From Mya arenaria (Eukaryota; Mollusca; Bivalvia; Myida; Myidae): a DNA stretch of 64,000 nt. The position numbers and the translations under genes are program-made. The DNA lies in NCBI RefSeq assembly GCF_026914265.1, contig NC_069132.1:36822932-36886931 (forward strand), in the 5' to 3' direction. The notes beneath the pieces are model-generated. The model saw only the letters and a program-made list of their open reading frames with translations, was not told the origin of the DNA and did not search any database. Position 1 is the stretch's first letter. The number at the start of each line of letters is the position of its first letter. Positions 19,501 to 31,900 of this stretch are shown here, piece after piece.

Positions 19501-22471
19501 GTATAGTGCCCGTACGGTGTCCGTACGACAGAAATAAACCAGTTCGGCGATATCTAAAAAAATCTCATTTAAACCTTGTCGGAATTTGAGCTATGAGTAT
19601 CATGTCTTACTGCCCTCGAGCTTGAACAAAAGCGATCCGCAAGTTCATCAGTCTGAGACGCTGCGGATCCTGCACCATGCCTCGACAGTTCTTTCGGAAA
19701 CTCAAAAGACATTCCTGGTTTTATTCCACCTTCAATAATCACGGATGTCATACGGAGCCCGAAAGGCGGACGTATGCCCTGCGGGTCCCGTGCGGACATC
19801 TCAAGGTCCCCGCTCGGTGTCCGTAGTAACGTCATACGTTAAACGTTAAACGTTCGTCTCCCCTGCAATAGTCGTGCGAGCACCGGCAAGCTCTTATGGG
19901 CCTCACGGTGTTCCATAACCGCACGGACATCATGCGATGCCCGTACAATCTGTACCGGGACCCTTGCATGCTGCTTCAGACTCTGAAAATTAATACGAGC
20001 TCGTCGAGAATTCGTGAGCCCGGCGAAACATATTCCGTCCCCGAGTCCTGTACGAGTTAAAAAAATCCGTACCATGCCCGCAAAACTCAACGTACAGAAT
20101 CCGTGCTTTTTGCAAAATTTCGACTGAAAACCTACTCGTACAGAGCTCGTAGCATGGATGTGACCGAGTATACACAAGAAAGTGTTTTATAGAATACATG
20201 ATAGTACATCCAGCGAGGTACATGTAAAGTTAGTCTATGGCGGCTAAAGTGAGCTTAACAGTCTGATTTCGACGATGGTGGCCAAAAGGGTCGAGCCTAA
20301 TTACAAAATAGAACTATTGCTGAAAGGAGGTGAAATGTCATCGTTTATAAAGAAAAACATAATTATCAATATAATGCACAAGTCAGTTGTAACCACGCCC
20401 CACCCCCAGGTCCGGGGAATAACGGGGACTTTGACTTTCTGTCCAGCCAAGTCCAGGTAAAATCCCCGCCCTGCGGAGACGAACTGACGGGGTAAAATCC
20501 CCACCAAATGCCTCCGCACCCCAGGGGCCCTAGGTAAGACCCACGTCCCTGCTATATTTGGCGTGAAGACAAAACCACCGCATAAACCCGGCACTGCGAG
20601 ACCACCTGGACGGTAAAAAAACACGGCCCATTTCACCTGTATACCCCCGGACCTGAGGGGGGGGGGGGCGTGGTTACAATTGACTGGTGCATAAGACCAA
20701 CCCAGGATCAAGTTTTGAATAATGTTTTAAAATAATACTGTATTGATTGCATTATTTTACAGTATGTAGCTGTAGCTTACTTCTTATTCAATTCTAACTA
20801 ACTTGTCAGCATCGGGTCTATTAGAAGGCAAGCATAAAATTATATAAGTTGTCTGTAATTGCAAATATCAGATTGTGTTTGTTTAGGTTGACAAAAAGTT
20901 GTTGGAAGAAATAGCAAAAGGGAATGACGACGCCTACCACAAAAGTATAATCAAGCGTTGCTGCAAAATGTCGTCTGCTCGTTATTTAAGACCGGACAAC
21001 AGTAGTATAAGTGATTCGTCTTGGGGCAACGTTAGCGGTTCAACAATTGCGGTGAACAAGTCTGGGGCCATCGAAACGCAGCCTTGCTTGAAACCATGTA
21101 TGGATACTAGAGCAATGATGATCGTTATTAAATATATTGATGTATTTTTTATATTCAATTTGTAGTTATTTCTTAATTAAGTGTATAAATGAGTGCGGAT
21201 CCGGGTATCGAACCCAGGATCCCCTGCTCGCATGTCAGATGCTCGGATAACTCACATGTACTCTTTGGCCTATATACTTTAATTTATGAGTGAATTGGAT
21301 AAAGTAACTGTTCTTGACCATACTGTTAATTCCAGTGTTCAATAAATGTCGTGCATATAAGTGAATAGCGTTGTAATATATACGCGTGCTACTTATTGCA
21401 CGGCTCTGCTCTGGTTATCGTTCTGATATGAACGAAAACAAACAAACACTACAAACACAATATTGTATACAACTAAATGTTATGATTTTTGAATGCATCG
21501 GTTATGTCATGTGATCACATAGTTTAAGTTCTAAGTTCTAAATTAACTAAAAACTAGACTGAAGTGTGTTGCAATAACCTTTCTGACGAGTATGTATCAT
21601 TTTCTACCCCGCAGGTCAGTTCTTGTTCAGATCAGTCACGTGGTCTGACACGACAGTGGGCGTGGTTCTACTCGTTTTGACACTCGTTCTTCTCTCTGCG
21701 TGCTTCTTCACACTCGTCCGGACGCTTTATTCTGCGTTACGTGGCCCAATTTTAAAACTCCTCAAGCGCTTCATCAACGCAGATTTTCCTGGGCGCTTGT
21801 CGTTCTTCACCGGATACGTCGCGATTGCCATAGGAACGGGCGTTACCATGGTGATTCAATCCAGCTCAGTGTTCACGTCTGCCTTGACGCCACTTGTAGG
21901 AATCGGAATTTTATCCCTTGAGAGGATGTACGCGTTAACACTCGGTGCTAACCTCGGTACCACGTTCACCGCAGTGATCATTGCGCTGTCACAAAGTTCG
22001 TCTGACATGCCGATTGCATTCCAGGTCGCATTGTGTCACGTGTTCTTCAATGTTTCTGGAACGCTTATATTTTACCCACTACCATTCATGAGAACACCGA
22101 TAAAAATGGCGAAGTTTCTTGGCAACACTACCGCGAAATATCGCTGGTTTGTTGCAGTCTACATGATAGGTATGTTTGTTGCTCTCCCGTCTGCCGTGTT
22201 CGGATTGTCGTCTGCAAGTTGGGTTGCGCTCGTCTGCGTTGCGGTTCCGGTGGCAACAGTCGTGTTAATGGTCATCGTTATAAACGGCTTACAGTCAAGG
22301 AAGCCGACCGTTTTGCCGAAAATACTAAGAAGCTGGGATTTTTTGCCAGAATGTATGCGTTCATTGGAACCTTGTGATCGAATGTTCGAGAAAATAGCTT
22401 CCAAGTTTACATGCTGTTGTAAAAAGAAAGAAACAGAAGAATTGCAAGCGAAACGGGAAGAAAACTTGTAA
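16542..22471 (+). CDS. SLC34: SLC34 family sodium-dependent phosphate cotransporter, copy B (5' end not found)
   Basis: Exons: frame open from 16542, homology clear from about 16593, to 16674; then 17169-17297, 17829-17972, 18509-18700, 19149-19273, 20887-21097 and 21615-22471. Intron phases match copy A (1,1,1,1,0,1). Both QSSS motifs, GANIGTS and GANLGTT, and the electrogenic A-A-D signature AGATVHD are kept. After the first QSSS it reads TTNG where copy A has TTTS, a change beside the substrate motif. The extracellular loop (exon 8) is nine codons longer than in copy A, with sequons NSS, NVS and NKS and conserved cysteines (RCC; CLKPC). The tail ends ENL and lacks copy A's class I PDZ ligand. 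No counterparts of exons 1-2 were found, no in-frame ATG precedes the acidic DDPW segment, and the first exon lacks a good acceptor, so its start is uncertain. It may use a distant first exon or be 5'-truncated. A variant ATTAAA lies at 22823. Confidence 0.9.
19320..20230. repeat. GC-richer degenerate 'ccgtacggtgtccgtacg' repeat, intron 7 of SLC34-B
   Basis: Short motifs CGTACGG, GTGTCCGTA, CCCGTACGG, CGGACAT and TACGAGC recur in variable order, making this stretch clearly more GC-rich than its surroundings. Open frames on both strands are interrupted and match nothing recognised. It occupies the same intron position as the minisatellite of copy A but is unrelated to it in sequence. Confidence 0.5.
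20381..20685. mobile_element. Terminal-repeat element ('gtaaccacgcccc' family), complete copy
   Basis: The ends AGTCAGTTGTAACCACGCCC and GGGCGTGGTTACAATTGACT are inverses with one mismatch. The inverted identity continues as 'ccccaggtccgggg' and 'cccccggacctgagg'. The interior is GC-rich with 'ggtaaaatcccc' twice. A fragment of the same family opens the window (1-139). No coding capacity was seen. It lies in intron 7 of SLC34-B. Confidence 0.75.
21191..21275 (-). repeat. tRNA-like fragment (probable SINE head) in intron 8 of SLC34-B
   Basis: On the minus strand, 'gagttatccgagcatctgac' resembles an A-box region and 'gggttcgatacccg' a B box with a paired T-arm. The acceptor-stem halves do not pair cleanly, so this is more likely a decayed tRNA-derived SINE head than a working tRNA gene. 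Confidence 0.4.
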
Positions 22472-22679
22472 AGGCTTCATGTATATTCATTTTTGGTGAA
22501 TTCTAAGTTTAATACACGAAATAAGAAAGAATTCCACGGAATTGTATGCTGTTTGGAGCGCCCAGCATATAATACCACTTTTTGTGTAATAGCTCAAATT
22601 GTGTTGAAAATTTAGAACTTTGTCTGATTTGTATACCAGATAAAGAAATACGCCAGTAATGTGTACATGAATTACAGTG

Positions 22680-23300
22680 TATAAGGGGCATAATTCAGGT
22701 GTTCCTGAGGCAATTCGTTGGATAATCGACCTTGACCTGTTCATTGTGCATTGTGAGCTCGAACACTGTCACTAAGTTTCATTATGAATGGATGATGATA
22801 CTTAAGTTTTTGTCTGACAAGCATTAAATCATCTGTATTTTTTTTAATAAGGCAATATTGTGGTGTTTCTGGGAGCAATTCATCTCACGAGCAAACTGGG
22901 CCAAATCATCGTCGCCAAGTTTCAAGAAAATTGGTTCTAGTCAGCACGAGATATTAGTCTGCTTTATTGTAAAATGGGCATTATTCTGGTGAGTTATCTC
23001 GAAATTGAGCTTATAAACTGAGACATTATGCCCATAAAAACCGTTGCGATTGGGTAATAGTATATACTATAAATTATATTATATATTGTCTGCACAAGAA
23101 TTAAACAAACTTATTTTCATGTAAAAGGCACTGGTTTTCTGGAGCGTTTCATCTGGTTATCAAACTTGACCTTGAAAATGTGACTTCAAATGCTTTCACA
23201 ATGTTTATCATGATTGGAAATCATTATTTAAGTTATTGTCTGCACATTATAAAACCTACTAATTTTAAATGTAACAGAGCCATAACTCATTAGTTATTAA
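22680..23300. repeat. Degenerate tandem repeat downstream of SLC34-B
   Basis: Motifs recur in the same order several times: 'ggcataatt/ggcattatt', 'ctggtg(t)ttctgg', 'gcaattcatct', 'aagtttcatnatgaatgg' or 'atgtttatcatgattgg', 'tgtctgacaagcattaa' or 'tgtctgcacaagaattaa'. Copies can be seen near 22687, 22855, 22977 and 23128. Units are diverged and of unequal length. Confidence 0.5.
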
Positions 23301-23826
23301 TTTGACTGCCCACGATCAAACATGACTGAGACCCTTAAAATGACCAGCATTTACCTTTTTGGTTTAAAAGCGTTAGTTTTCAAAATCGTGGACTACAAAG
23401 ACAAAATTCGAGCATATATCAACATCATAAAAACAGATTGTAATTTACAAATTTAAACATGAACAAGTCCCTTTAATTGTGTTAAAGATAGGTCCTTATC
23501 TTACTTTGTAGGGATTGCTGTTTTCAACAAAAGAACTCTCTCCATAATTTTAAACAGCAGTGTTTTCATAAAAAGTCACAAAACACAAGCAAGTATTTAA
23601 CTTTATTTTAAACAATTCATACATATCTCAGTAAAAAACAATCAAATATTGAAGTCATAACAACAAGGATCAAATAACAAGTTTCTATATGAGTTTATAC
23701 TAATATCTTTAACATGGATAGTGATGAAAGCTGATAGCTTATAGATTCATGCTTGAGTCCATTTCCTGGGTCGACACCAGTAAGGATATGATGATATCTA
23801 TTTTGAGAGTCTGAGAACAATCCCCT

Positions 23827-24084
23827 GGCCCCAATTTCTCGATTCTTCCAAAGTCCCTTATAACAGGATTAAGCTAAGCTCACTATTTTTGTTTTTCAAT
23901 AATTTGCATAATATTTAATTTAAGAATGTTTATACTTCAGACAGGAAATATCTTTATGATAGTCACAATAAAACAATATAAAACATTTTTCAATTATCAA
24001 AATTTAATTTAAGTATGTATTTCAGCTGATTGAAATAAGCTACCTAAGCCTGTTTAGCTTAAGAAGTTTCGAGAAATTGGGACC
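23827..24084. mobile_element. Terminal-repeat element ('ccccaatttctcgaaac' family), uninterrupted copy
   Basis: Ends 'ggccccaatttctcga' and 'tcgagaaattgggacc' are inverses. The interior 'ggattaagctaagctcact' gives the empty-site sequence for the insertion at 6059-6389, and 'atctttatgata' and 'gaaataagctac' are also shared with 5991-6590. Confidence 0.8.
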
Positions 24085-24310
24085 AGGTGATAAACCACAA
24101 CCTTTTTGATGAGAGCATATTAAGAGGTAGACCTATAGCACTCGACCAAAGTTTTTTATATTCAGCATATAATGTCCCACAATCCCACATTGCCTTAATC
24201 TATTTAGAAAAGACAAATAACACCATGATTTATGTATATACATGTACAAGATTTTTGTTCCCAATGCAATTCTTTCACATGAGTATAACCATACCATATA
24301 TCAGAAATTC

Positions 24311-24715
24311 CTGGCCCAAATATCATGAATAAAAAATACTCAAGCCTCATCTCAGTCTCAACTCATGTTACAACATGACATCAACTGTTATTTAAAATTA
24401 TATATGTTTTTTAAATGTTTTAAAACAACATTCTCTAAAAGAGTTTGTTGATGAAAAAACTTTGGTCAAGATTCCAAAGAAAAAATACTCAAACAGTTAT
24501 TATAATTGAGTACTTTCATTACTTTTTAATAATCACTCTAGTATAATTTTTGGTACATGGAATAAATTTTCTTTGAATTTTCAAAAAAAAAATCAAATGT
24601 TTTTTAAATGTGTAAAAATGTAAAACATCTTGGATTATACTTTGCTTTTATGAGATAAAATGAACTGAGTTTCAGATAGAGATTTCACTTGAGTTTTTTC
24701 ATGATAGTTTGCCCA
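24311..24715. mobile_element. Terminal-repeat element ('ccccaatatcacgaaaatact' family), decayed copy
   Basis: The left end 'ggcccaaatatcatgaat' and the right end 'ttcatgatagtttgccc' are imperfect inverses. The interior 'aatactcaagcctcatctc' and 'gatgaaaaaactttggtc' match the copy starting at 56540. It is about 404 bp long with no coding frame. Confidence 0.6.
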
Positions 24716-26917
24716 AGTATTAACAATTTTCACAAAAATGAAAAACTATTGAGAAACCATATCAAACCTGTACCTCAGGTGTTTTAAACATAAACAAGAG
24801 CACCCTGGAGCAAGTCAAACAAGAAAAATTATACAAACATTTTATTTTATTTTAGCAAGAGTCATCAGCCTTGCTACATGTGTGCAAATTGTCTCTTGCA
24901 ACATCTGTACCAAGTTTCATAACAAGTTCTGATTCATAGAGAAGTATTTGCATGACTACTTTGACACCTCAAACACAATACCTAAACAGTTTTTCGAACA
25001 GACACGCTAAAATGATGAGTTTTCAACAATAAACCAGATGAAAGTATAAAAATGATCATGAGTCATAAACGATTATGTCAGAATGATGATGTGAGAATTA
25101 ACATAACAAGACTAGACAAACATTGATATGGCAAAGTCACAAACACATCACAAACACAGCTAAATATGCATGAAGAAGTGAAAATTATAACATGTTATAA
25201 AAAATAATACAATTTTAGAACGAAGCAGTCTGAAATCTTAAACAAAGCAGTCATTGGAGTATGTCTTTTAGTGTATAAATACTGAAAGAAATAAAATGGT
25301 ATAACATAGCATTTATTAAACAAAAACATGAAATATTAACAACTTAAACAAAAGGTTTAGATAATATCAATAACTAATAAAATCATATACATGCGTAGAA
25401 ACATGTACCAAGAAATCTCAGAAATACAACATGTAAAATAGCACTTGAAAAATCTTGACTTAGCAGTATGTGTAAATAAAATTTCAGAAGAGTATCGTGG
25501 AGGGAAGGTAAATGCTTGACAGTTGTTTTTTTTCAGTAGAACAAAGCCAGATGGTTGACTTGCAATACATGCCCGCATTCAGTGCTCCAGGTAGGCTTAA
25601 ATAGCAGGGTGGGGCACCCTGCTGCTTTTTCCAGCACTCTCAAGGTGTAGTGAAAATTAGGCAGCAGGGTGCCTGCTTGTTTGACAGTAAAATTTCAAAA
25701 ACAAGTATAAAAATAATAAATATACATAATTTTGACACGAAAGTAAAGATAATAGATAAGGTCTTCTAAACAAACTATAAGAATAGAAAGTAGTTACTAC
25801 ACATACTGAATAAGAATTGAATATTGAACATTGCAAGTGCCCCCATTAAGGCTCATTCAGTGTGCATCATGAGTTCCCTGTCTGACCTAGCACCCTGGTC
25901 TGCCCTATCAAATCCTGACTGGAGCACTGCATATTGTGTCTGATAACATGTGTACCAAGTTTCATTTAACTAACTTGAACTCATATTTATTTTGAGTATT
26001 AAGTTCAAAGTTCTGCACTTTGACGACATCAACAGCACCAAGGGTATCAAAATACTCAGACTATTTCTTCAAAAAAGATGGAAAAGTAAAAAATTGCAAC
26101 ATTATTGATATTATACATCAACAGAAATCAATTCAAATATATCTTAAAAACAAAGCACTGTTACTTTGTAACATAGACAAACAAGCGCTGTAACCATGCA
26201 GTTTATATTTGTTCTCAAAACCATTAATAACAATGATAATTGTTACTTTAACTTTTTACAAGGAAAACTTTAATTTTCATAGCATTGAAAAGCAAGACAA
26301 AATAATATCCCACTGTTGCAAACTAAGAAGTTTTCATACAACATTTCATTTAATTGTTTAAAAAAAAAAGATATGTGGGAGTTTAGTGATCTCATTACTT
26401 TCATATTCAATCTCAAACTTGAGCGCTTCTTTTTATACAAAAATGAATCTTTATCAAACTTGGTCACAATGTTTATTGACGTAATACCTCGAGTTCTGTT
26501 TCAAATTTGTTCACCAGTTTACATGTACGAACAAACGTTTTGGCAGGAATTCAGAAGTGCACCATTTAAATCAATAAATACAACCAAATTTATTTGTAAA
26601 ACACCTACCTGGTAAGAGCTACTACAAATAAACATATGTCGAACTCCATTGGCTCGAATCCTCATTGGATTATACTATATACTGAAGGTAAGCATTCCTG
26701 CTTGGCGCAAATTTTCTGAGGCTTGAGGTATTTTTGCCATTTGCTGTGAGTTTGACCCATGAAAATGTCTGGTGGGGTAAAACTTTAAAAAATTGTGATG
26801 TCAAACTTTTCAATACTTCTGATTATTTAAAAAAAATGTAAAATAAGTTTAATGAAAATAATGCCTTAAAATGATTGCTTTTAATTATTAAGGATTACAG
26901 CAGAAAACCACAGCCTT
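24716..26917. other. Intergenic stretch with a possible terminal-repeat element
   Basis: No exon is recognised. A 355-bp unit (25578-25932) has imperfect inverted ends 'cagtgctccaggtagg' and 'cctgactggagcactg' and internal 'gcagggtg' repeats, suggesting another non-autonomous element. A decayed TA-flanked MITE relative occupies about 26636-26765. The rest is plain AT-rich DNA. Confidence 0.45.
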
Positions 26918-28889
26918 CTATTCATATAACTCATTCTCCAACGAGGAATTCGATAACGATTGATGGCACACTTTTCGATGAACTTTTATTGCGGCTCTAA
27001 CACCTTTTTCAGCATCTAACGTAATTAAAGCGTTTGTTTGTGTCTCCTTATGTGCATAGACGTAGTCCTCTTTGCATTTCACACAAAAATATGTCCTCTG
27101 CCGTCTTCGTTTAATTTCCGGCTGAGTTAATACCTTCGCCATCAGCGATGTCGGAACATTTTGGGTGTCAGTCGATTTAGCAGGAGCGTCTTTGACCTGT
27201 TTTGGAACGGAATACACCATGGCAGTGGGTGGGAATGTCTGCATAGGAACATGAATCAGTTTGGTCATTTCCGGAGACCCGTTCTCCATATTGATTATTT
27301 GCTCGCTGGTCATGTGACTTTTAACTCGCTCCTGGAGATCGATCGGCAACTGAAAACAGTAATAATTAGCATTCAAGATGACCAACCATTGTTTTAATCA
27401 CCTCAAAGAGCTGGATAGTGGAACATAATGGTAACTCTTTAAAGAAAAACTAATTTTTTGCTAAAACCAGAATGACCTCCCCTTGCTACAGTGTTATCAT
27501 CAGTATTAAGTTTATATACAGTCGAACCCTGTTGGCTCATCCTTGCTTTGCTTTGAATCCTCCTTGGCTCCAACTTGATGTAAAGGACCGATTTTAATAA
27601 CTGAAGTTAAGCATTCCCGCTTGGCTCGAATTTCCCAAGGCTTGAAGTATTTGCGCCAGTACTTTAGAGTTCAAGCCAACAGGGTTCGACTGTAAATATC
27701 TTGCATGATTTTATAGCAAGGCCTAAGGTAAGGGTGTTTGCACAATGCCCAAAAGTTGAAGGCTTTAACAATACCTCGACACTTTTTCTATGAGTTAAAG
27801 ATGAGGTAATTAACATAACTAAGGACATGTTTTGTTTCATGTTGTGCTTATTCAATATTACACTGGAGAGAAGATGATTTCTATAAGCTTTTAGCTCCTG
27901 ATCAATTTCTTTAATATTGGTATTAAAGTATGTTATCATTTTGTACCTATTCATGGCATAAAAATAACATTTACATTTTACGGAAAATGTAACTCCTAAT
28001 ATTGACCTAGAATTTAACTGTAAACATTCACTACAATGATGGATCATACATAAAATACATACTGATGTAATCAAAAAAGATCTTACCGTTTGCAGTTTCT
28101 GCGCCACAAAGCTGTTTGGTTTGCACTGTAGGAGATGTACGGCCATATTGCAGTCACTGCGATATCGCTCCTGCAGAAAGCACATTCACAATATATATTT
28201 TTATTTTTTATTTTTATATAAATCTATACAATGCTCTTCAACTCCGCAAATTGAATATGCCTCCTTTTTGGAGCACCCACTTTTTTGGCAGTTTTTTGAC
28301 CATCCAAGGACCATAACTCCAGATTTAATAGAGTAATCAGGCTATTGATCAAGCTCAGTCAAGATATTGCATCCGTAAACATTGTAACCAATTTTAGTAA
28401 AGATTGGATAACAAATGCTTAAGTAAGAGAGTGGAAATGAAAGTATGACGCCTCTTATGCAGATAATGCAGATATAATGATGGACCAATAATCCCCTACC
28501 CTACCTCTTGTTCTACTCACATTTTCCTCCTCCAGTTCACAGACCAGTGTCTTGGCCTCCACCAGCCTGGAGGTCATCTCCGCAACTTCCTTCTGCAAAG
28601 CTGTTTTTTCGGACTCAGTGCTGTTCACCTGAATGGTAGAGGTTTGGTTGTGATTACATATACCAGGGTCTTGTTTTATTGATGGATCTTGGCCATAACT
28701 TAAACAGTCTTGAATCTGTATAAACCTCAAAAATTGTTCTTTGTTTTTATTTCCACGAGATTGTGCTCATTTTAAATATGAATACTGGCTTATTTTACAC
28801 ATATATGAACCAAATGATAAAAAATTTGACATTATTGATATTTATTGAAATGAGCCCAAGTAATTTAAATCTATGAGAGAAAACACTGT

Positions 28890-28944
<55 letters not shown>

Positions 28945-31900
28945 TGTGAGGTCCTTTTTAATCATTTTTTGGGTTTAAGCCAACTTCAGAAGTAGTACTT
29001 AAAAGTTACTTAAAGCTAGATCTTACCATGTTGAGCAGCTTATTTTCAAGGTTGTCGTTGATTTTCTGCATCCTCTTGTGACTCTCCATCAACCTGTAGA
29101 AACAAATACTTTAAAATTTAGTAGAAATATAACCAGTACATGAAGGTATAACCTATGGTGGACCCTGCACCTTTTGAACATGGAGTTTGGTTTTGTGGTT
29201 TGTTTCATTCATCTCAATATGTTTAACATTTGTGCTCAAGTATTTTAAACTGCCATAGGCTGAATAGGGTCAGTATCTTAATGTTTGACCTTTCAGCTTG
29301 GATTCTGGGGCTTGCAAGCTTTTTGTTGTAAAATATATTTTCAGATGAACATGCTCCAATTCTTATGCTTGTTTTGCTTATTTTGATCACTGTAAATGTA
29401 ACAGATTATAAATGTGAAAATCATTTGAGACAAGTCTCTTACAAGAATATCCCGGTATGTTGCCGAATACATGTACAATTAACTAAGATGGTACAGACTT
29501 GAACATTGTACCAGCATGCTTCAACAATAATGAGTGATCCTGACCTTTAAGCAACAGGGAGCCGCTTTAATAAAGATCTTAGTTGATTTTATATTAAAGT
29601 TAAATTAAAATAAACTTAGTGTCATAGTTTCATTATTTTGCTACATATTTGAGTGAATTGAACTTTAACCAGTATTAAAAACTAGAGATTGCTTTTTTGA
29701 AAAAGCGCATGTCTCCCCCATTGTGTGGTCGTAGGTGAGAAATAATCAATGATGGATCCCAAAATCAATAGGGGCCATCAACTAGTCATGACTAACTGGC
29801 ATACCAAGTATGAAGTTCCTGGGTGTAAACGTTCTTGAGTTATTGAGCAGAAACCGGTTCTTCACCTCAAGGTCAGTGACCTTGACCTTTGACCAACTGA
29901 TTGCAAAATCAACTAGACATCATGACCAACCTCACTTCAAAGTTTGGTGAACCTAGATCAAAGCATTCTCCTGATATTGCACGGAAATATTTTTTTACAT
30001 TAGAGGTCACAGCGACGTTGACCTTTGACCTTGTGACCCCCCAAAATATAGGAGTTTTCTAAACCTCATGATCAACCTCCCTACCAAGTTTGGTGAACCT
30101 AGGTCAAACCATTCTCAAGATATTGAGCGGAAATGTTTTTTACATTGGGGGTCGCCGCGACCTTGACCTTTGACCTAGTGACCCCAAAAACAATAGGGAT
30201 CTTCTACACCTCATGACCAACCTCCCTACCAAGTTTGGTGAACCTAGGTCAAACCGTTCTCAAGATTTTGAGCAGAAATGTTTTTTACATTGGGGGTCGC
30301 CGCGACCTTGACCTTTGACCTAGTGACCCCAAAAACAATAGGGATCCTCTACACCTCACGACCAACCTCCCTACCAAGTTTGGTGAACCTAGGTCAAACC
30401 ATTCTCAAGATATTGAGCGGAAATGTTTTTTACATTGGGGGTCGCCGCGACCTTGACCTTTGACCTAGTGACCCCAAAAACAATAGGGATCCTCTACACC
30501 TCACGACCAACCTCCCTACCAAGTTTGGTGAACCTAGGTCAAACCATTCTCAAGATATTGAGCGGAAATGTTTTTTACATTGGGGGTCGCCGCGACCTTG
30601 ACCTTTGACCTAGTGACCCCAAAAACAATAGGGATCCTCTACACCTCACGACCAACCTCCCTACCAAGTTTGGTGAACCTAGGTCAAACCATTCTCAAGA
30701 TATTGAGCGGAAATGTTTTTTACATTGGGGTCGCCGCGACCTTGACCTTTGACCTAGTGACCCCAAAAACAATAGGGATCTTCTACACCTCATGACCAAC
30801 CTCCCTACCAAGTTTGGTGATCCTAGGTCATGCGGTTTTCCAGTTATCGATCGGAAACGAAGTGTGACGTACGGACGGACTGACGGACTGACGGACTACC
30901 GGACTGACGGACAGGGCAAAAACAATATGTCTCCCCCAGAGAGGGGGAGACATAATAAACATACAGGTCAGGAAATAAAACAAAAACAGTCAATGTGTTG
31001 CCCTTTGTCACATTTTTACAGATTGAAGATTATTGAAGTTACAACTAAAATCCTTTATTGAAACAGGCCCCATGATTGGCCTCAGAATGAGTCAGTAAGC
31101 CACGTACAACAGTTTACCTTTCATATCTGTCCCTTAGTCTGACAAACTCCTCTCGCAGTTTGAGGAGGTCGTAGTTGGCCACCTGGATCTGGTTCTCATA
31201 CTCGTGTTCCATGTTAGACATATGTGACTGGCTCCTCATCAGTCGGCTGTGCAGCTCCTCTATCTCGTGTTGCAGATCCAATGCATGGCTGCTGAAAACA
31301 AGTAATATAAAAAAAAAAAAAATTATAATTTATTTAAGGTGTTTATTTTTGCTACCTGGCTAATTATTTGTTCAGTAAACTTGGCTGCCAACGTATTTGT
31401 AAACCTGGGTGCAAACTTATTTGTTTAGTAGAGCAAAACTAACAATCAACTTTCTTCATGTTAACTTAAATATCTCATTTCTAGCCATTACTGTTGCACA
31501 AACTGCTTTATTACCAACTTAATAAAACTAATTAATGAATGAATGGAACTGGTAGCTTTTTTCAGAAGCTTTCTAAACAATTAAATCAAAATCCATCTAG
31601 AAATTCTATTGGTTAAGACATGAATGTAAACACCTAGAAATACTATTTGTAATATTATTGCTAAAAGTTCACATCCAATAGTTCAAAACAACACACAATT
31701 GCATAAACTAACAGTTTTGCAGATGACCCAGGGTACAATGTAAGTTGGGATTAACAAACATGAATCAGATAAGTCTTGCAGCAAAATATCAAAATCTTGC
31801 GATGAAAACATTTCACAAGCACTGCTGAGTTATACTTTTTCAATGTTATATCTACATACAAATTATTACCATGTTTCACGACTGTGCATCCATTATATTA

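Noticed and set aside
30278-30795. Three nearly identical 61-75 codon frames in tandem (MFFTLGVAATLTFDL...)
   Set aside because: They are by-products of the 145-bp unit; the unit length is not a multiple of three and frames end within the next unit. No sign of selection on the frame.
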